64,000 nt of DNA from Baylisascaris procyonis (lineage: Eukaryota > Nematoda > Chromadorea > Rhabditida > Ascarididae): the NCBI GenBank assembly GCA_037389465.1, contig JAZARR010000111.1, positions 1 through 64,000 on the forward strand, given 5' to 3'. A program made the translations under genes and the position numbers. The notes below the pieces were generated by a model that did no database searches, was not told the origin of the DNA, and saw nothing but the letters and a program-made list of their open reading frames with translations. Below are positions 29,812 through 61,027 of this stretch, piece after piece; the stretch's first letter is position 1; each line of letters begins with the position of its first letter.

Positions 29812-30811
29812 TTTTTACGTTTCGATGATTTGTTCGTCATTGCTAGATCCCCTGATCACATACAACAAATATTCGATACTCTTAACAATGCCGATTCTTT
29901 CATCTCTCTCACAATCGAAAACCATCTGCAGAAGGCCTCCCCTTCCTCAACACCCGTGTTACCCTCTCTAAAGGTAAATTCTGCTCTGTTTGGTACACGA
30001 AACCTTCTTCTTCTAATATTCTTGTTAACGCGCGCTCAGCTCATCCACCCAACATCAAACGCAACGTCGTCTCCCATTTCATAAAAACGGTCCATGCTGT
30101 CAGCCTCAACAGCGACCACGACAGCATGGAAACTTCTCTTCACCGCGCCCAATCCATTCTTGCCACTAAGGTTACCGTCTTAACTTCTCATCCAACCACA
30201 AACAACAACATCTCGACAACCCCTCTCTTCGACATCGTAGACAACGCACTGAACACGAACGTAGTGGTCAAGTTTCCCTTTCCATTCCCTACATATGCGA
30301 CAGTTTTACTGATAAATTTTTCCTCCTCAGTAAGCACCAACTCCTTCTTAAACTAAATGTTACCCCCCCCCTCCCCACACTCCGACAAATTCTCGTCCGC
30401 AACCGACTATATGATCGTCTATGCTACAACCCATCTAAATGCGTTATTTGTCCCACTAACAATCTAGGTGACTGTTGCACGAAAGATGTTGTCTATTCTA
30501 TTCGTTGTTGTGGATGCGATTCTTTCTATATTGGCGAAACGGGCCGCTTCCTGCATGAGCGCATTAGAGAGCACGTCTTAAGCATGTCATCACCACTATC
30601 TCGATCATATGCTGCATGCCCTATGGCCAAGCATGTTGTCGAGGTCCACAACCTTGAGGCTACCAACATTGTGGTCGAAATACTTTCTCGTGGCAAAGGC
30701 ACGCTAATCCGCAAGATAAGGGAAGCCCACCTCACAAACTCTCTAAAACCACAGATTAACGGCTGTGTCGATTTATCCAACCTCACCAATCTTCTCTCTC
30801 GGGAACTCTGA
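29812..30811 (+). pseudogene. PLE polyprotein remnant: RT C-terminus plus GIY-YIG endonuclease, two frameshifts
   Basis: Frame 1 opens with FLRFDDLFVIARS, the position of the RT catalytic (Y/F)xDD box (29812 on). Near 29940 the homology moves to another frame, which carries the RT thumb segment (FLNTRVTLSKG, then KPSSSNILV) to about 30270. Near 30280 it moves again into the frame that continues without a stop to TGA 30809-30811. This last part begins DSFTDKFFLLSKHQ and carries a cysteine-rich linker (CVIC at about 30440, then CCGC). It ends with the GIY-YIG domain, FYIGETGRFLHERIREH at 30524-30574, and a short C-terminal tail. Each frameshift fits a small indel; no in-frame stop interrupts the third segment. 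The fingers and palm upstream of the Asp-Asp box are missing. Confidence 0.88.
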
Positions 30812-30884
30812 CTCCTTTATTATTTATTTATTTTTCTTTATTCTTTTTCTTCTTTGTTTCTTCCTTTTCGTTTTCGTCCTTTTC

Positions 30885-30885
<1 letters not shown>

Positions 30886-30939
<54 letters not shown>

Positions 30940-30966
30940 CATATATATATGTGTATATATATATAT
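30886..30966 (+). repeat. Compound (TC)n-(TA)n microsatellite in the PLE 3' region
   Basis: About 16 TC units (30886-30918) run directly into a TA run interrupted by ACATA and TGTGTA (to 30966). It lies between the GIY-YIG stop and the right arm. Confidence 0.95.
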
Positions 30967-31033
30967 AAACCCTCCTTCTCTGGCACTAGCATTCATATCA
31001 CACCTGTTTGAAACTCATCCAACTCTATGAAAC

Positions 31034-31150
31034 TGAATTTCAGCTTGGTTGCTATGATTATGTCTCAAAGAGTCGAAACGTCAGCATAAATTATTCCATC
31101 TGTACTCGACGCATTACATGGTCATAACCAAAAAATTATTATACTTATAT
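31034..31150 (+). repeat. Right pLTR-like arm of the PLE (117 bp)
   Basis: Partner of 29679-29796 in opposite orientation. It lies downstream of the GIY-YIG stop codon and directly adjoins the right target-site duplication. Confidence 0.92.
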
Positions 31151-31162
31151 ACTTTCAAATAT
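31151..31162. repeat. Right 12-bp target-site duplication of the PLE
   Basis: An exact copy of 29625-29636. It abuts the end of the right inverted arm with no extra bases. Confidence 0.85.
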
Positions 31163-34100
31163 TAGCCCTTTTTTGATCTTTATCCTCCAATGTTTTCATA
31201 GGAAAGTCTCAGACGTTACTTTGCAAACAAATCGCTATACTAAAGCAAAAAGGAAAGCACATTTGAGCTATAAAGAGCTATAAAATGAACTGCAGTAATC
31301 AAGTAATTAAGCGATAAGAATCCGCTTGTCGAGATAAACATATGCTTCTAATGCTTTTACATTTGTGAATATATTCAGCTATTTGCAATGTGAATGCCTT
31401 CTGGAAATAAAGACATAGAATCTCAACTGTCTACATTTTGTTTGTGAGATATACCTGGGAGGTCACCATCGTTGCATCCAAGTAACAGTTGATAACCTCC
31501 TCAAACAGCCGAACTGTTCATCGATAATGGTGTGAAATACTTTTGATTAAACATCTAAGCAAAGTGAACAAGTAATAGTAACTCGATTTTGAACAGTTGT
31601 TTTATTATGCAGATTGAATAAAATAATTTGCATTTTAAGAAGTTAGAGTCTTCCACTCCATGTGATTGCACACCAAAAATCCATTGATATTTTATTTGAT
31701 TTTTGGTTATAAATTATTTGGTTCTCTGTTATCGCTATCGATGAGGTACTGCTCTCGTTGTGCGTTTTTGCGTTTGCAATGCACAACAAATTGCGGACTC
31801 GGTCGATATGTATACCTGTGTATGTTTACGTGTAATGTGCCACAACTTCCTGAAAACTTGATGTTTGGAGTGCATGGGCATTACAGCTACCTTCGAGATA
31901 TTCTGAGAGGTATTTAGAATGACGTTTTGCTCAGCATGGGACTTCCATCAATTCAGCGCTTTCGTTAACTGAATGACGTCCGGAATTTGAGAGGAATAAT
32001 TGCAACTTTAGAACGAACATGATAATTGTTGTAGCGAGGACCGAGAACAGTCACTTCTCCCCTCCTTCATCCACTCCTCTCCTTTCAGAAGTACACTTTA
32101 GTGACGCCTTAATATTCAATCAACTGCACGTCGTAAATGCGCGGCGACACGAAGGCTTGCCCATTTGACCGCATCATCCTGTAGATATCCGGTGATTGGC
32201 GCAGAAGTGTTTATCTGAAATTGTGCAGGGTTTTTAATTTATCAGTGGTTGACAAAACTTGCAAATATCTAGCTCTAGGGATATTAACACTCTTAGGATT
32301 GATGTGATGTTTTCTAGGAAATGAATTTTCCTGATGGCATCATAAATTCTACTGAGATGGAGGGAAGTAGGAGCTGGTAGAAAGGGAAAAAGGTGCCCCC
32401 CTCCTCGTTGATTTTCCATCGTCAAGATGGGAAGGGGGCAGCGTAACCCTTTTCTGTCCAATTTCCCTGTAGAATTGAGAGGGAAACCTTGATCTTTCAT
32501 ACTGAGTTCTGTCTATAAAAATCAGGCCATCCTTCAAGGAAAGACCGTGAAATAGGCCAAGGCCTGAACGAAAACTAGACGACTATCCTGACAGCATATA
32601 GTGATACTTCACTCAGGCTTTTAAATTTTTAAAGCGTCGATGTTTTCATCTATAGGTCTGATCGATCTTCGTTATGCCTGAGAGCTCAAAAATTTCCTGA
32701 ATTTGTAACAGAATGTGCCGCTCTAAAGGTATGACCATATCGGATTTCACCCATCCTCTTCCCGCTCCTTCCTCTCCTCTTAAGTCAATTTTTGGCTCTC
32801 CTTCCTCTCCTCTCCTCTTGAGGCCACTTTGCTGGCTGCCTTGCTGGGCAGGATTTCAATTCATATGCTGCTCAGACAGATCTCAGATGTTTGGCCTATA
32901 TTCAATGTTGTAATTAGAATATAGGTTTTATCATATGGGCTATTGCTTTGTTGTAATGATCGGCGTGGATAAAACAATTGACGAGATCGTGGCTAATTTT
33001 TGATTGCTCTCATAACCGTGATCGTGAAAATTGTTGCTCTCACTTAATTTTTCAAAAATGTTTTCTTTTAGCAAACGGATTTCTTATGAATATATAAAAA
33101 ATAAATTAGTTAATGATGAGGTGTGCTTTTAATTAGTGTGAGTGAGTAATTTATATTTTTCTCTCATTGTTCATTTTTCTTTTCAGGTGTAGTTGATCAC
33201 GCGACGTAAATTTTGTTTTCCTCCACAGAAGTATTTTCGTCGCATTCGGCAAGCTCTGTGATAAGCAATCCACTCAAACGGCTCTTTACATGCATTACAA
33301 CGAATAGCTTTAGTCTTCGTGCAGGTGTCATTCGTCTCGAATGATCATAATACTTCATAGGTAATCATTCTTGATTCACTATTGAAATATTTGTAAATCG
33401 AATCCGTTCTAGTAATTGCTGAAGAAATGATGGAAGTAGCACTCATTGACGTTCCAAAATAGTCCTTCAATACTGAGCTAATAATTTGCTTGCAGGCGGA
33501 AACCTTCATTGAAGTGCTCACAAGGCAGGGTTGTTAAAATCCAAACGAATAGCTAAACAATCTACTTATTTGCGGTAAAGATAGCTGCCTCAGTTGTTAA
33601 TCGCTACGTCAACAACAGATTTTTGAATTCCCAGAAAGCATATCGTACATTGTAGGATCAACGTGAACAATATGAATACCTCAAATGAAGCATATACTAC
33701 TCACTTAGACAGTGTCATATTGTAGAAATAGATCGTATTGTAATAATGATCTATCTCAGTCGCTTTTCTAGAGTCATTGTGCAAGTTTTTTTGTCGATTC
33801 ATTGACAGATTTATGATTAAGGTTTCCCAGCTCATCGTTTTCGACCACACATATACCAGTAAATAAATTCACAAAAGATAAATAAATAAAAAGTAAATGA
33901 GTAAGTAAATAAATATGTACCTATATAGTTTCGGCTATGATAAAAAAGTTTTGAATAATTGGATCATTAAATTCTTTCCATGCATACGTATGGCTGGGAT
34001 GCGGCCAACACTAGTCTTGGTACACCCTGAACGTTGTGCAACATATATTACGCTTTGTTCAATTTCACTTCATTTATTCATTCATCGGCGTCAGGCAGCA

Positions 34101-37100
34101 TATACATTTAAGGAACATATGAGCAGCGTTGTAGTGTCGCATAACGCATATCTCCATTACTGTCGCTGATAGCTGCAATAATACAACTGAGTCATATTCG
34201 GTTGTCATTGTTCAACAAAGGTTTGGCATGGACCTGATGATTTTACAGTCGGCTTAATCCCTGCACATTCGACGTTTATATGTACTTCTTGTTTAATTAT
34301 TCTTGTTTAGACAAAGAGTTCGTTCAAGGTCTGACTCGATTAGTTAGCAACCTTCTTTGTTAAAAGCTTTTTAGCTCGTTATAAGCTACACTATAAGCTA
34401 CATAGACCACGCTTAGATCTCTTTGATGGATTCGATGCCGTATTTTTTCTTATTATGAATGTTAGAAAGCTGCGCAAACAGCACAGCTCTTAGCAGAATA
34501 CGAGTAGTGACGAAAAATTAAAGTTTAGTTTTGTGATAGCGTATATCTAACTGTTTTAATTCCATTTTGAATATTCTTCAGCAAGATATTTTTATAAAAT
34601 TTCTGCTGGAATATGTTTTTATAAAATATTTTTTAAAATATATTTTTTATGAACATTTTTTTACGGAAAAATTATTTTCTCACCGTAAATTCCTTATTAT
34701 CTACGTTGAACTAAGTTATAAATGTCCCAAACGATGAACCGCTTTTGTGGATCAACTGAATTAATCTTTTAGCATCGCCATATCTATTTATAACGATTCT
34801 TTATGAGTTCAGTTCCTTAATTTTTCAAGGAAAATTTTTCTCAAACAAATTTTCAATGATTTATTCTTCAGCAAAACTCTCATAAAACTCTCGGCTACAG
34901 CGGTTGGCAGATGGTCCAGCAAACAGTTCGTCTTGCAATACACATACCCACTTGTGCACATAAAATATAACAATTTAAGATGTTTTCATTGATGCTGAAG
35001 TAATGTAGCAACATAGTGGTATTAAGCTTTTAGTAGTGCATTTCCTATACTTTACCTGTCATTCGTCTTGCTAGACTGCATCAAATCACTTGTTCCCTTT
35101 CCAGGTTAGATTATAGCAGCAATTCATAGGTCTCATCCTCCCAAGAATATCGCGAGAAAAAACATTTGGAACACAATGGGGTTCTGTAACCGAGTTCTGG
35201 TTCCGTTTGCTATGGCGTGGTTGAAATGTTCGCTTTCCTTCAAGCTTCCTTTTTATTTCACGTTAGAAGTTGATGATCAGAACACCCATCCTACGTAGTT
35301 GAAATATGTGGAAAGGCATGAGCTTCGCAAAACAGTTCTTTGTTCAAACAAAAACACGTGAAAGGGAGTGGTGGCAATAAAATATATGATTCACAATACC
35401 GAAATGGTGCACTCGACCGTCCAGAAAAATGTACTCAAAATGCGTCAAATGCCTTAGAAAGTATCGTCAGAATAAATTGAACCAGTAGAGATATGCTCTG
35501 ACGAATTGCATTGGACATTTCTCATAGAAGTGAGCACTGTGTATCAATGCGGACGGAGTGAGGGAGGGACTATGGAGGGATAGGTGAAGGAGGGTTGTAC
35601 AGAGGCGGGGTGGATTGAGTAGAGGGATGTGGAGGAATAAAAGCATTATGATTAGCAATAGCTATTATGTTGTATTGCGATTGGACTCAGTAGCACATCT
35701 CACAGTAATTGAATGGTTTGCATTACTAAACAATGCAATAGACGAATTTCTTAGGCTATAATTCACTCTTTCTTACCTTTACTTGTTCTTATCAGCTAAT
35801 CGATTTTTTTTCGAAATGTATTTCTTCCCCTATATAACTACGATTTTTTATTTATAATTAACAGCTATACTTAATTTCTATTTTCTTATCGAATTTCACA
35901 TGGAATGCAATTTTTTTGTTTTTAATTTCAACTTTTTCTTTGCTTGTTAGATGCAAAACGCATTGATTATCGTTGATTTAAGCTGTGGTCTATGGGAATA
36001 ATAGAATTGCGTTGCTCAGTCATCGATGCATCTGGAGAAACGTGCTATCTGAAACTGAAAAGCTTAACAAATTATTCTAAAGACCATTTGCGCAGCCGGA
36101 CATTTGTTCAAAAGCTTGGCGCTTCATCCATCTTTGCTAGAGAAGATTTATGTCTTGGGATATTTGTCCATTCGTCGCCTACGCTACGAGGCAGTACGGT
36201 TTTGGTACTTCTTTTTCATGGCCTTTTACGTCGTAGAATATTTCCTCCATATGAATCTGTCCGAGATTTTCTTCGCTGATTTTCTGCCTGTAGAAAATGC
36301 ACCAGAAAGTTGGATTTGGTTGGAAGTGTACTTCATCAGAAGACGACGTACTAAGAGCAGAACTGTGAAAGAAGAAAACCTCACTGACAGTCTAAGCGAT
36401 GTTGAGATAATATATGCTCATTGCATATCACTTGGTCTTTTCATTCTTGAAGCTGAGCTTGATGGTAACCGATGATATTTACGCTTTCGTTGATATTATG
36501 GTTCTTTGGTAATTTCCACATTGGTTTTTGTTGTTTCCACTGCATCGACTCTGAAGATTGCCGGATGTTCGAAATGTTTGAGATAAAGGGGAAAGGATCG
36601 CGAGTGACCATCGAGACCGACTCAAAGAAGTTGATCAAATGATATAATGGTTTAGTTATAGCATTACTACTAAGTATGGCAGTTGGCAGAGGTGGGAATT
36701 GGTTTTCTGACTTTTTGCCGGAAAAGTGTGAGGGAACATCAAATGTGAGTGTGTATTTAGTATGTTTATAAATGGTGATCTCATGAGTGAGATTGTTTAG
36801 CAATGATCATAAGAGGAAGTGATCAGCAAAAGGGAGAATGCGAACATTTTGGAGCAAATCTCGAACCTCTCCTCTCCGTTCTTAAACAGAAAACGAACAA
36901 GCACAATTTCTAGGTGGCGCAAATGGCGCATGGGTAGAAGTGATATGCGCAAATGTCACCTAATGGGAACGTTGTCTGGAAAAAAGCATGAATTATTACA
37001 CTTTACACTCAGAAGGTTTAATTGATGTGGAAGCAAAGTAGGCTGGAAAAATAATGAAGTTGGGAGAGAAAAGAATTTTGATGGAAAACGAAATAATATT

Positions 37101-37338
37101 CGATGAAATGAGAGAGGAAAAGGGACATTTACATATTAAAAAAATACTTCAAAGAATGTAATAGAAAAATGGAATAGACTTCGTTGGAACAAACATTTTT
37201 TCCAAATTTTTGTGGTGCAAATCGATACAATCTATTTTCAGTTTGTAACCATAGTTGGTCGTAGTGGTTGAATGAAGAAGGATTGTTACGGGTCTACAGA
37301 AGTCGTTCATCTCGTCGTGAATTCTAGTAGTGCTCATC
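31163..37338. other. Gene-poor intergenic DNA, second part
   Basis: No recognisable exons or RNA genes. Pyrimidine-rich (32740-32830) and purine-rich (35560-35640) stretches and a very AT-rich patch near 34560-34670 are present. The 36.1 kb open frame is listed separately. The promoter of the downstream glycosyltransferase should lie in the last part, but I see no clear core element. Confidence 0.45.
36104..36475 (+). CDS. Unrecognised 123-codon open frame, probably not a gene
   Basis: The longest open frame in this gap not explained by a repeat. The start is TTT/ATG-ambiguous. The middle has a hydrophobic stretch (FWYFFFMAFYVVEYFL) that could span a membrane, followed by a basic and then acidic segment. 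I recognise no family, see no matching exon nearby, and a second 95-codon frame overlaps it on the same strand. It could be an isolated exon of an unrecognised gene, a decayed gene or chance. Confidence 0.12.
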   Translation: MFKSLALHPSLLEKIYVLGYLSIRRLRYEAVRFWYFFFMAFYVVEYFLHMNLSEIFFADFLPVENAPESWIWLEVYFIRRRRTKSRTVKEENLTDSLSDVEIIYAHCISLGLFILEAELDGNR

Positions 37339-55536
<18,198 letters not shown>

Positions 55537-58500
55537 AACGATTGTAGAGTGGTCATCGTTTCAGTTTATGAGAGAATGTGCCAAAGATTTTGCGATCAGT
55601 TGCTTTCCATCATGACGATAATATTCTCTGTTCAGCAAGAGATTCAGGATTGTGGTTTAGCAGAAGCTCAGTTATCTTGACCACCTTTGATAAGTCACCA
55701 AAAAGTCAAGTGTTTACTGAGTCAGGAATTCAAACCTTTGTTTCACTCCTGAAGTCATCTTTTAGCTTAAACCCAGAGCTCAGTATGACGAGATGTCGCG
55801 GTCTTTGTTCAATCACATACCAACCTCCTGTTAAGTCAGGGGCTTAATCCTGTCCTGATTGGGAGCATTGATCCCTCATTTAACCGTGCTCTTTAGTTAG
55901 CCGGTTATGTTTAATCAAGCATCTGGCGACTTGATGTTACTTACATCTTTTTTGTAGTGCCTCAATTGTTCTCAATTTTTAGCGGTATGCAGAATCTATA
56001 TTGCAATTAAAGACCAAATAGAAGAATCGATTTCAGTAGCAACTCTACTTGAGGAATCGATGAATGTCTTGCAGAGATCAGATTGCTTTGGAGAAACTTC
56101 CTTGTTTGTTCTCTCGAAAGCTGGAGCACTGTAATGCTCGGAGGCCTTGCATTTTCAGCTGTAACATTTTCTGCTGCTTTAGGAGCTTTTATCTGCTGGA
56201 GCATTTCAAACATTTAACTATAACAAAGAAATCTAAGCAGTTGTTGTGATTTCAATATGTTGCCAAATCGGCTCATCTTGAAATTAATTACTGTACTCTC
56301 TAGTCGAAATCTACCTGTTTTGCAATTTCTATTCAAGAACCGTTACGATAATGGATGAAGGAATATTTCAATCGTTAATGCGGAGTGGACTATACGGTAG
56401 TTTACGAGGGACTTTGCTACCCAATGCGATCATGAGTTAAAGTTGTTAATATGAATATATCCAGGAGGAGCAATCGTTCAAAGAAATGAAAATTTTCTGG
56501 AAATTAGATGGCGAAGTGTTTATGCAAATCAAATGAAGTTTTTGGGAAGTGGAGATGAAAAAAGTGGGAAAAATGAGGAACAGAAGCGAGTAAAGGTAAA
56601 GAAATTAAAATATTTTCAAAATTCCTTTCCTTTATTTTTCCTTTATTAACGGGATATTTGAGAGAAGCATTTTATGAAGGCGTTAGCTTGTTCACTCAGA
56701 AGCTGATCTCCTCAAATCGTTTGCGGATAGCGTCTATGCTGAGGAGTTGTAACCATATATTCATACCTTCAAAGTTTATAATAATTGTAAAGGGAAGGAA
56801 GAGGTCGAATTATTAAATTTCTTTGAGTAGATTGTTAATATTTTGCTACTGTTGTTTTTTTTTCCCGAATACACCACAATCATTTTTTTTTGTTTTTTTA
56901 ATCTTTCGCGGTTTTTTCTCACTTTTCTATAATTTGCATACTTTTTTGGAATATTTTCCGCGATTTTTAATGTTTTTGCTTTTTGAATCAGAACATATCG
57001 TTATTTCGTTGAATGAACATTTCTTCAATTTTTTGATTTTCCGTTTCGCATTTTGTCAATTTTATCATTTTTATTATCACAACCTCTCGTGAATCAACTG
57101 ATTTCCACAAATAAATCTCCCTTCAGTTTATATATAAAATCTTCTTTCTTTGCATCAAATTTGCACCATTTGTAAAGTTTTTCGGAAGCTGCATTATTGG
57201 AGAATATAAACTAACCCCCTCTCATTTTCTAGTGATATTTTATAGCACTAGTTCAAAAGTTATAAACGTTTGAGGGTATTAAAATGTCAAAGTGAGTATA
57301 TACGTTGTTCAATAGCAACATCATCAACTCTTATTATTTGAGTACCAAATCTCCTTAACTAAACCAGAGGTATGTAATGAGCGTTGAGGATGCCAAAATT
57401 GATTTAGAAGTGAAATTTGCTGTCTTGTATATATACTTTGCAGTTCATTTTGTGATAGTCTTATATATTCTTCATTTTCACTTACAAATCAATTTTATAA
57501 TAGTCTTATTTATTTATTTATTTATTTGTTTATTTATGGCTTTTGAAATTTATAACGAAATGTTTTCAGTGTTTTCTTTTGTTTTTCCTAGATGATGAAA
57601 AATGGTGTCTTATTGTTTTTAACTTGATTTCTTTGCAACAAGTTTGTTTGTGTTTGATGATCATTTGAAGTTTATTTTGGAGTGCACAATGACGAACGAG
57701 GAAAGATAGATTGATTATTTGGAAAGAAGAAAGAAAAAAAATATTTTTTTGCAAACTTATGATTCATCATGCCTCTCTTGTTGAGGCATTTTAATCATTT
57801 TAGAATATTATAAAATTTGACTCCGGAATAAGCCTTCTGACACTTTGATTGATGTTATTATTGAAAAACGTTGGCCAAATGTTTGAGCGATGTTTCAAAC
57901 ACTTATTCTTTTATGCGATACCTTCATAATGTTTGCACCTATACAATGCGTCTTTTTTTATTATATTCAGGTATATGCGTCGACTGTTTTGCTTTGCTCA
58001 GGAAATAAAAACCGTCGTTGTGTTAATCAATAGACAATTTTTGATGTTGTTGCTGATGATCAAATGCTGCTCATCATTCGTATTGGAATATTTGCCTTGC
58101 AAAAGTGTATAATGACGATGTTGACCTGTGCTTATGTATATGTGTATGTGTCTGTCTGTCTGCCTCTGCGGTAGTTTCAACCCAAGAGCCACTTAAGTTA
58201 GAGTATGAAATTTGATAGATAAATTTGGCATTGTGGGTTGATTTCCAGTCTCGTTATGCAAGCTTATTCATTATTTTTGGATGGTCTAATAGATATTTAG
58301 AGTGTATTGTACAAAGTTTGCAGCATTTTACAACGGCTGGATTTTGATGTGATATTGTTTGGTTTAGTCATAGAAAAGTAGATGGATCGGTTGCAGAAAA
58401 TTCATGCGGCTCATTGGGTTCAATAAAATATGAAGTCATTGTGGTGTATATTTGTTCTTATTTGTTGGCAAATTCTGTAACTGTTTGGTTGAATGAGCGC

Positions 58501-58892
58501 GATGCAAAAGGCGCATATCGTGCCTCTTTGGCACACTCCTCCATTTGCTCCTTTTAGTGGTTTCTTTGATCGAAACTCTTCATTCAAACTGACGCTTGTT
58601 CTATGAATTTGAGAGATGATAGCCAAATGGCTACTTGGTGATATTTAATTTCGGGTAATGTTCATTGTTGTCTTCCTCTCTGTTTTTTGTTTGTAAAAGA
58701 TATAACTTTGTTGACTCACATAAATTCCTCTCGTAAATTTAGTCAGTGGCAATAGCTGTGGAGCCTTTACTCATCCAGCAATAAAGGAAATCTCTCGAGC
58801 GGTGAAATAAAGAAATAAAGGCAACTAGGAAATATGCGCAAGCGTGCTATCAAATAAGACATCTGAAAATCCTTTCACGATATTAAAATATA

Positions 58893-58904
58893 GGGGGGGG
58901 GGGG
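58893..58904 (+). repeat. Homopolymer run of 12 G
   Basis: A pure G run in the convergent intergenic region. Confidence 0.9.
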
Positions 58905-61021
58905 ATTGGAATTGAGGCGACGATATGACTCAAGGTCGAAAGTGATGGAAGGGAGTTTTATAATCAGGATGCTAAGATCCGCCGATTCTGCAATTAGATT
59001 GTCGGTCCGCAGATAATCTTGAGGAATGCAATAGGAAATAAAGTTTTCAGAAATTTTCAGCAGAAAATAAATTTCGAAACGAAGATATGGTGAGTATAAG
59101 CAGAACTCGAATACAAAGCAATAGTACTTTAGACAACAAATATGTTGATGATCCAAGCATATATGCTTAAAAGCTCTTAGAAATGAGTTCGGTGATGTGG
59201 CAATCTCGATGAAATTTCCGGAGCATTACATGGTCCAGGAAAGGTCAGAGTTGTCTTTCGCTCCCAAATCATGAACCCCATCGAGAAGTGACAACAGCGC
59301 TTATCCGCCAACATTCAAAAATGCATTCACGATGAAGGCTCAAATGGAGATGGCGACATATTCCGTGTGTAACGTCTAGTTGCCACTCATTTGATCTGAT
59401 TTAGTATCTTGTGATCTGTTTGCAGGAAAATGGACGTTAACGGGAGAAGGATGGGAACGGATTACTAATGGAATGATAAATTTCTAAATTGTCTGCACAT
59501 AGCTTACTAACACTGCTGAACTTTCAGAAATGATATTCGTATAGATCAATGAGGATGTAGATAGAGGGAGCATGATAACATGCTCATTTATAGAGCATCA
59601 CTTCTGATAGCATCGTCATCTAGCAATGAACATCCTGTTTTAATGTCGAAGGAGTGGACTGTAAGAAAAGCTGCAGGCTACTTCAATAAAGATCCTGACA
59701 AGCCATATTTTTGAGTTTTAGACGGAAGCACATCACGACAAACTAGGTCAAGTGCGTTCGTATAATCGTTGCAGATATCCCCTTATCTAGTAGACGGGTA
59801 TGCGCCTCCATTTTATAGGTTCCCCTATAACAACAACGTCATACTCGTACCTTACCAGCTCATCTCGCAATGCCGAGTGGTAAGTACGTAAGAATTCTGT
59901 TTCATCGAGGCTGTTCACTCTCTTCCCATTAGACTTCACAAAAACCGATGCACACAGCTGCCAACTGAACTTTTCAAAACACCTGATTTTGTACGCTTCC
60001 GGACCTCACCTCGATGATGCCAGTGGCATCAACAGAAAAGTACTTCGTTCTCACCACTGTCGAACATCACCCGTCAAAAAAAAGATATCAAAAAGGTCAC
60101 AAAGCAAAATTAAACATTGATACCGTAACTTAGTTAGTTGAGAGTTCGTAAATTTCAGTGCGTCGTATGCCTTTTTCTTTACAATCCACAATATGTACTT
60201 CCGGCTCATCCGGAGTCACAGCCGATGGCCATGCGCTTTGATGATTGCATAGCTATGCCAACAACGGCTTTCAAAATGTCAATAGTACGACGCATCTGTC
60301 ACTTCAATATTCATCGCAGTACATCTTAACTTGCAAGATTCCACAACTGAGCCATTCCAATCCACAATTAGATTCCATTTTTTGAGTTTACCATACATTC
60401 GCCGCATCTCGACAGTCAGAAGTCGAAAGGCATTTATTTCACGCAACGAATAAACTTATCGATGAATTTTCAGCGACCATAGCCGAGCATTTTATCATAT
60501 AAGCTAACACTTATCAAACAACTCAAATGCGAAGAGTTGAAAAAGTATTCGCCGTCCAACTGAACAAATAAAACGAATCAATAAACAGGTGATTCGTTAT
60601 ATATGATGTGAGAAAAAAGGGATTCCGAAGAGAACGAAGTATGGTTTCCATTTTAAAATTTCCGTAATGGATAAATTCGAGATGCACACCAATTTTTTTT
60701 TTCGAGATATTCGTTTGCACCTCGAATACTTTCTTGAGTTCTCGAATCTGAAGCCATCTTGTATGCGGCAAAAATAAATATAATCTCATCCTCGAACATT
60801 TCATGAACTTAATTTATTATGAAACTTGTATATACAAGAGTTGCGTAAAGGCACATCATGCGTCATCCAAATGTTATTCAAAAGCGTGTAAATCCCCGAC
60901 ATGAATAACACTCTCTAAGAGTTGTCTCTGTTAATCAACATCAACTGAAAAAAGCATCTGCCACAAAAGCTCCCGACTTCTATGAGAAAAAAAACTGGAG
61001 CCATTTGAACACTTCAACGGT

Positions 61022-61027
61022 TTTATT
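61022..61027 (-). promoter_or_regulatory. Candidate poly(A) signal of the ETFDH gene
   Basis: AATAAA on the minus strand, about 265 bases past the stop codon. It is the nearest canonical hexamer I noticed; use is unproven. Confidence 0.35.

Larger units (their letters stand above)
29637..31150 (+). mobile_element. Truncated Penelope-like retroelement (PLE) with inverted pLTRs
   Basis: An insertion of about 1.5 kb bounded by the 12-bp direct repeat ACTTTCAAATAT (29625-29636 and 31151-31162), read as a target-site duplication. From left: a 42-bp extension, an inverted pLTR-like arm (29679-29796), the last part of a reverse transcriptase starting just before the catalytic Asp-Asp box, a GIY-YIG endonuclease (stop at 30811), a CT/TA-microsatellite-bearing 3' untranslated part, and the second arm (31034-31150). 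RT fused to a C-terminal GIY-YIG domain is diagnostic of Penelope-like elements. Inverted terminal repeats on 5'-truncated copies and a short extension beyond one pLTR are typical of the group. The copy cannot be autonomous: most of the RT is absent and two frameshifts interrupt the rest. Confidence 0.9.

Noticed and set aside
56823..57092. An 89-codon frame rich in Phe and Leu.
   Set aside because: It is produced by thymine-rich low-complexity DNA, with no membrane-protein family features.
59821..59852. A minus-strand peptide YEYDVVVIG resembling the start of an FAD-binding Rossmann fold.
   Set aside because: The glycine-rich continuation is missing, stops follow soon, and no donor fits. 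The match is too short to claim a flavoprotein relic.
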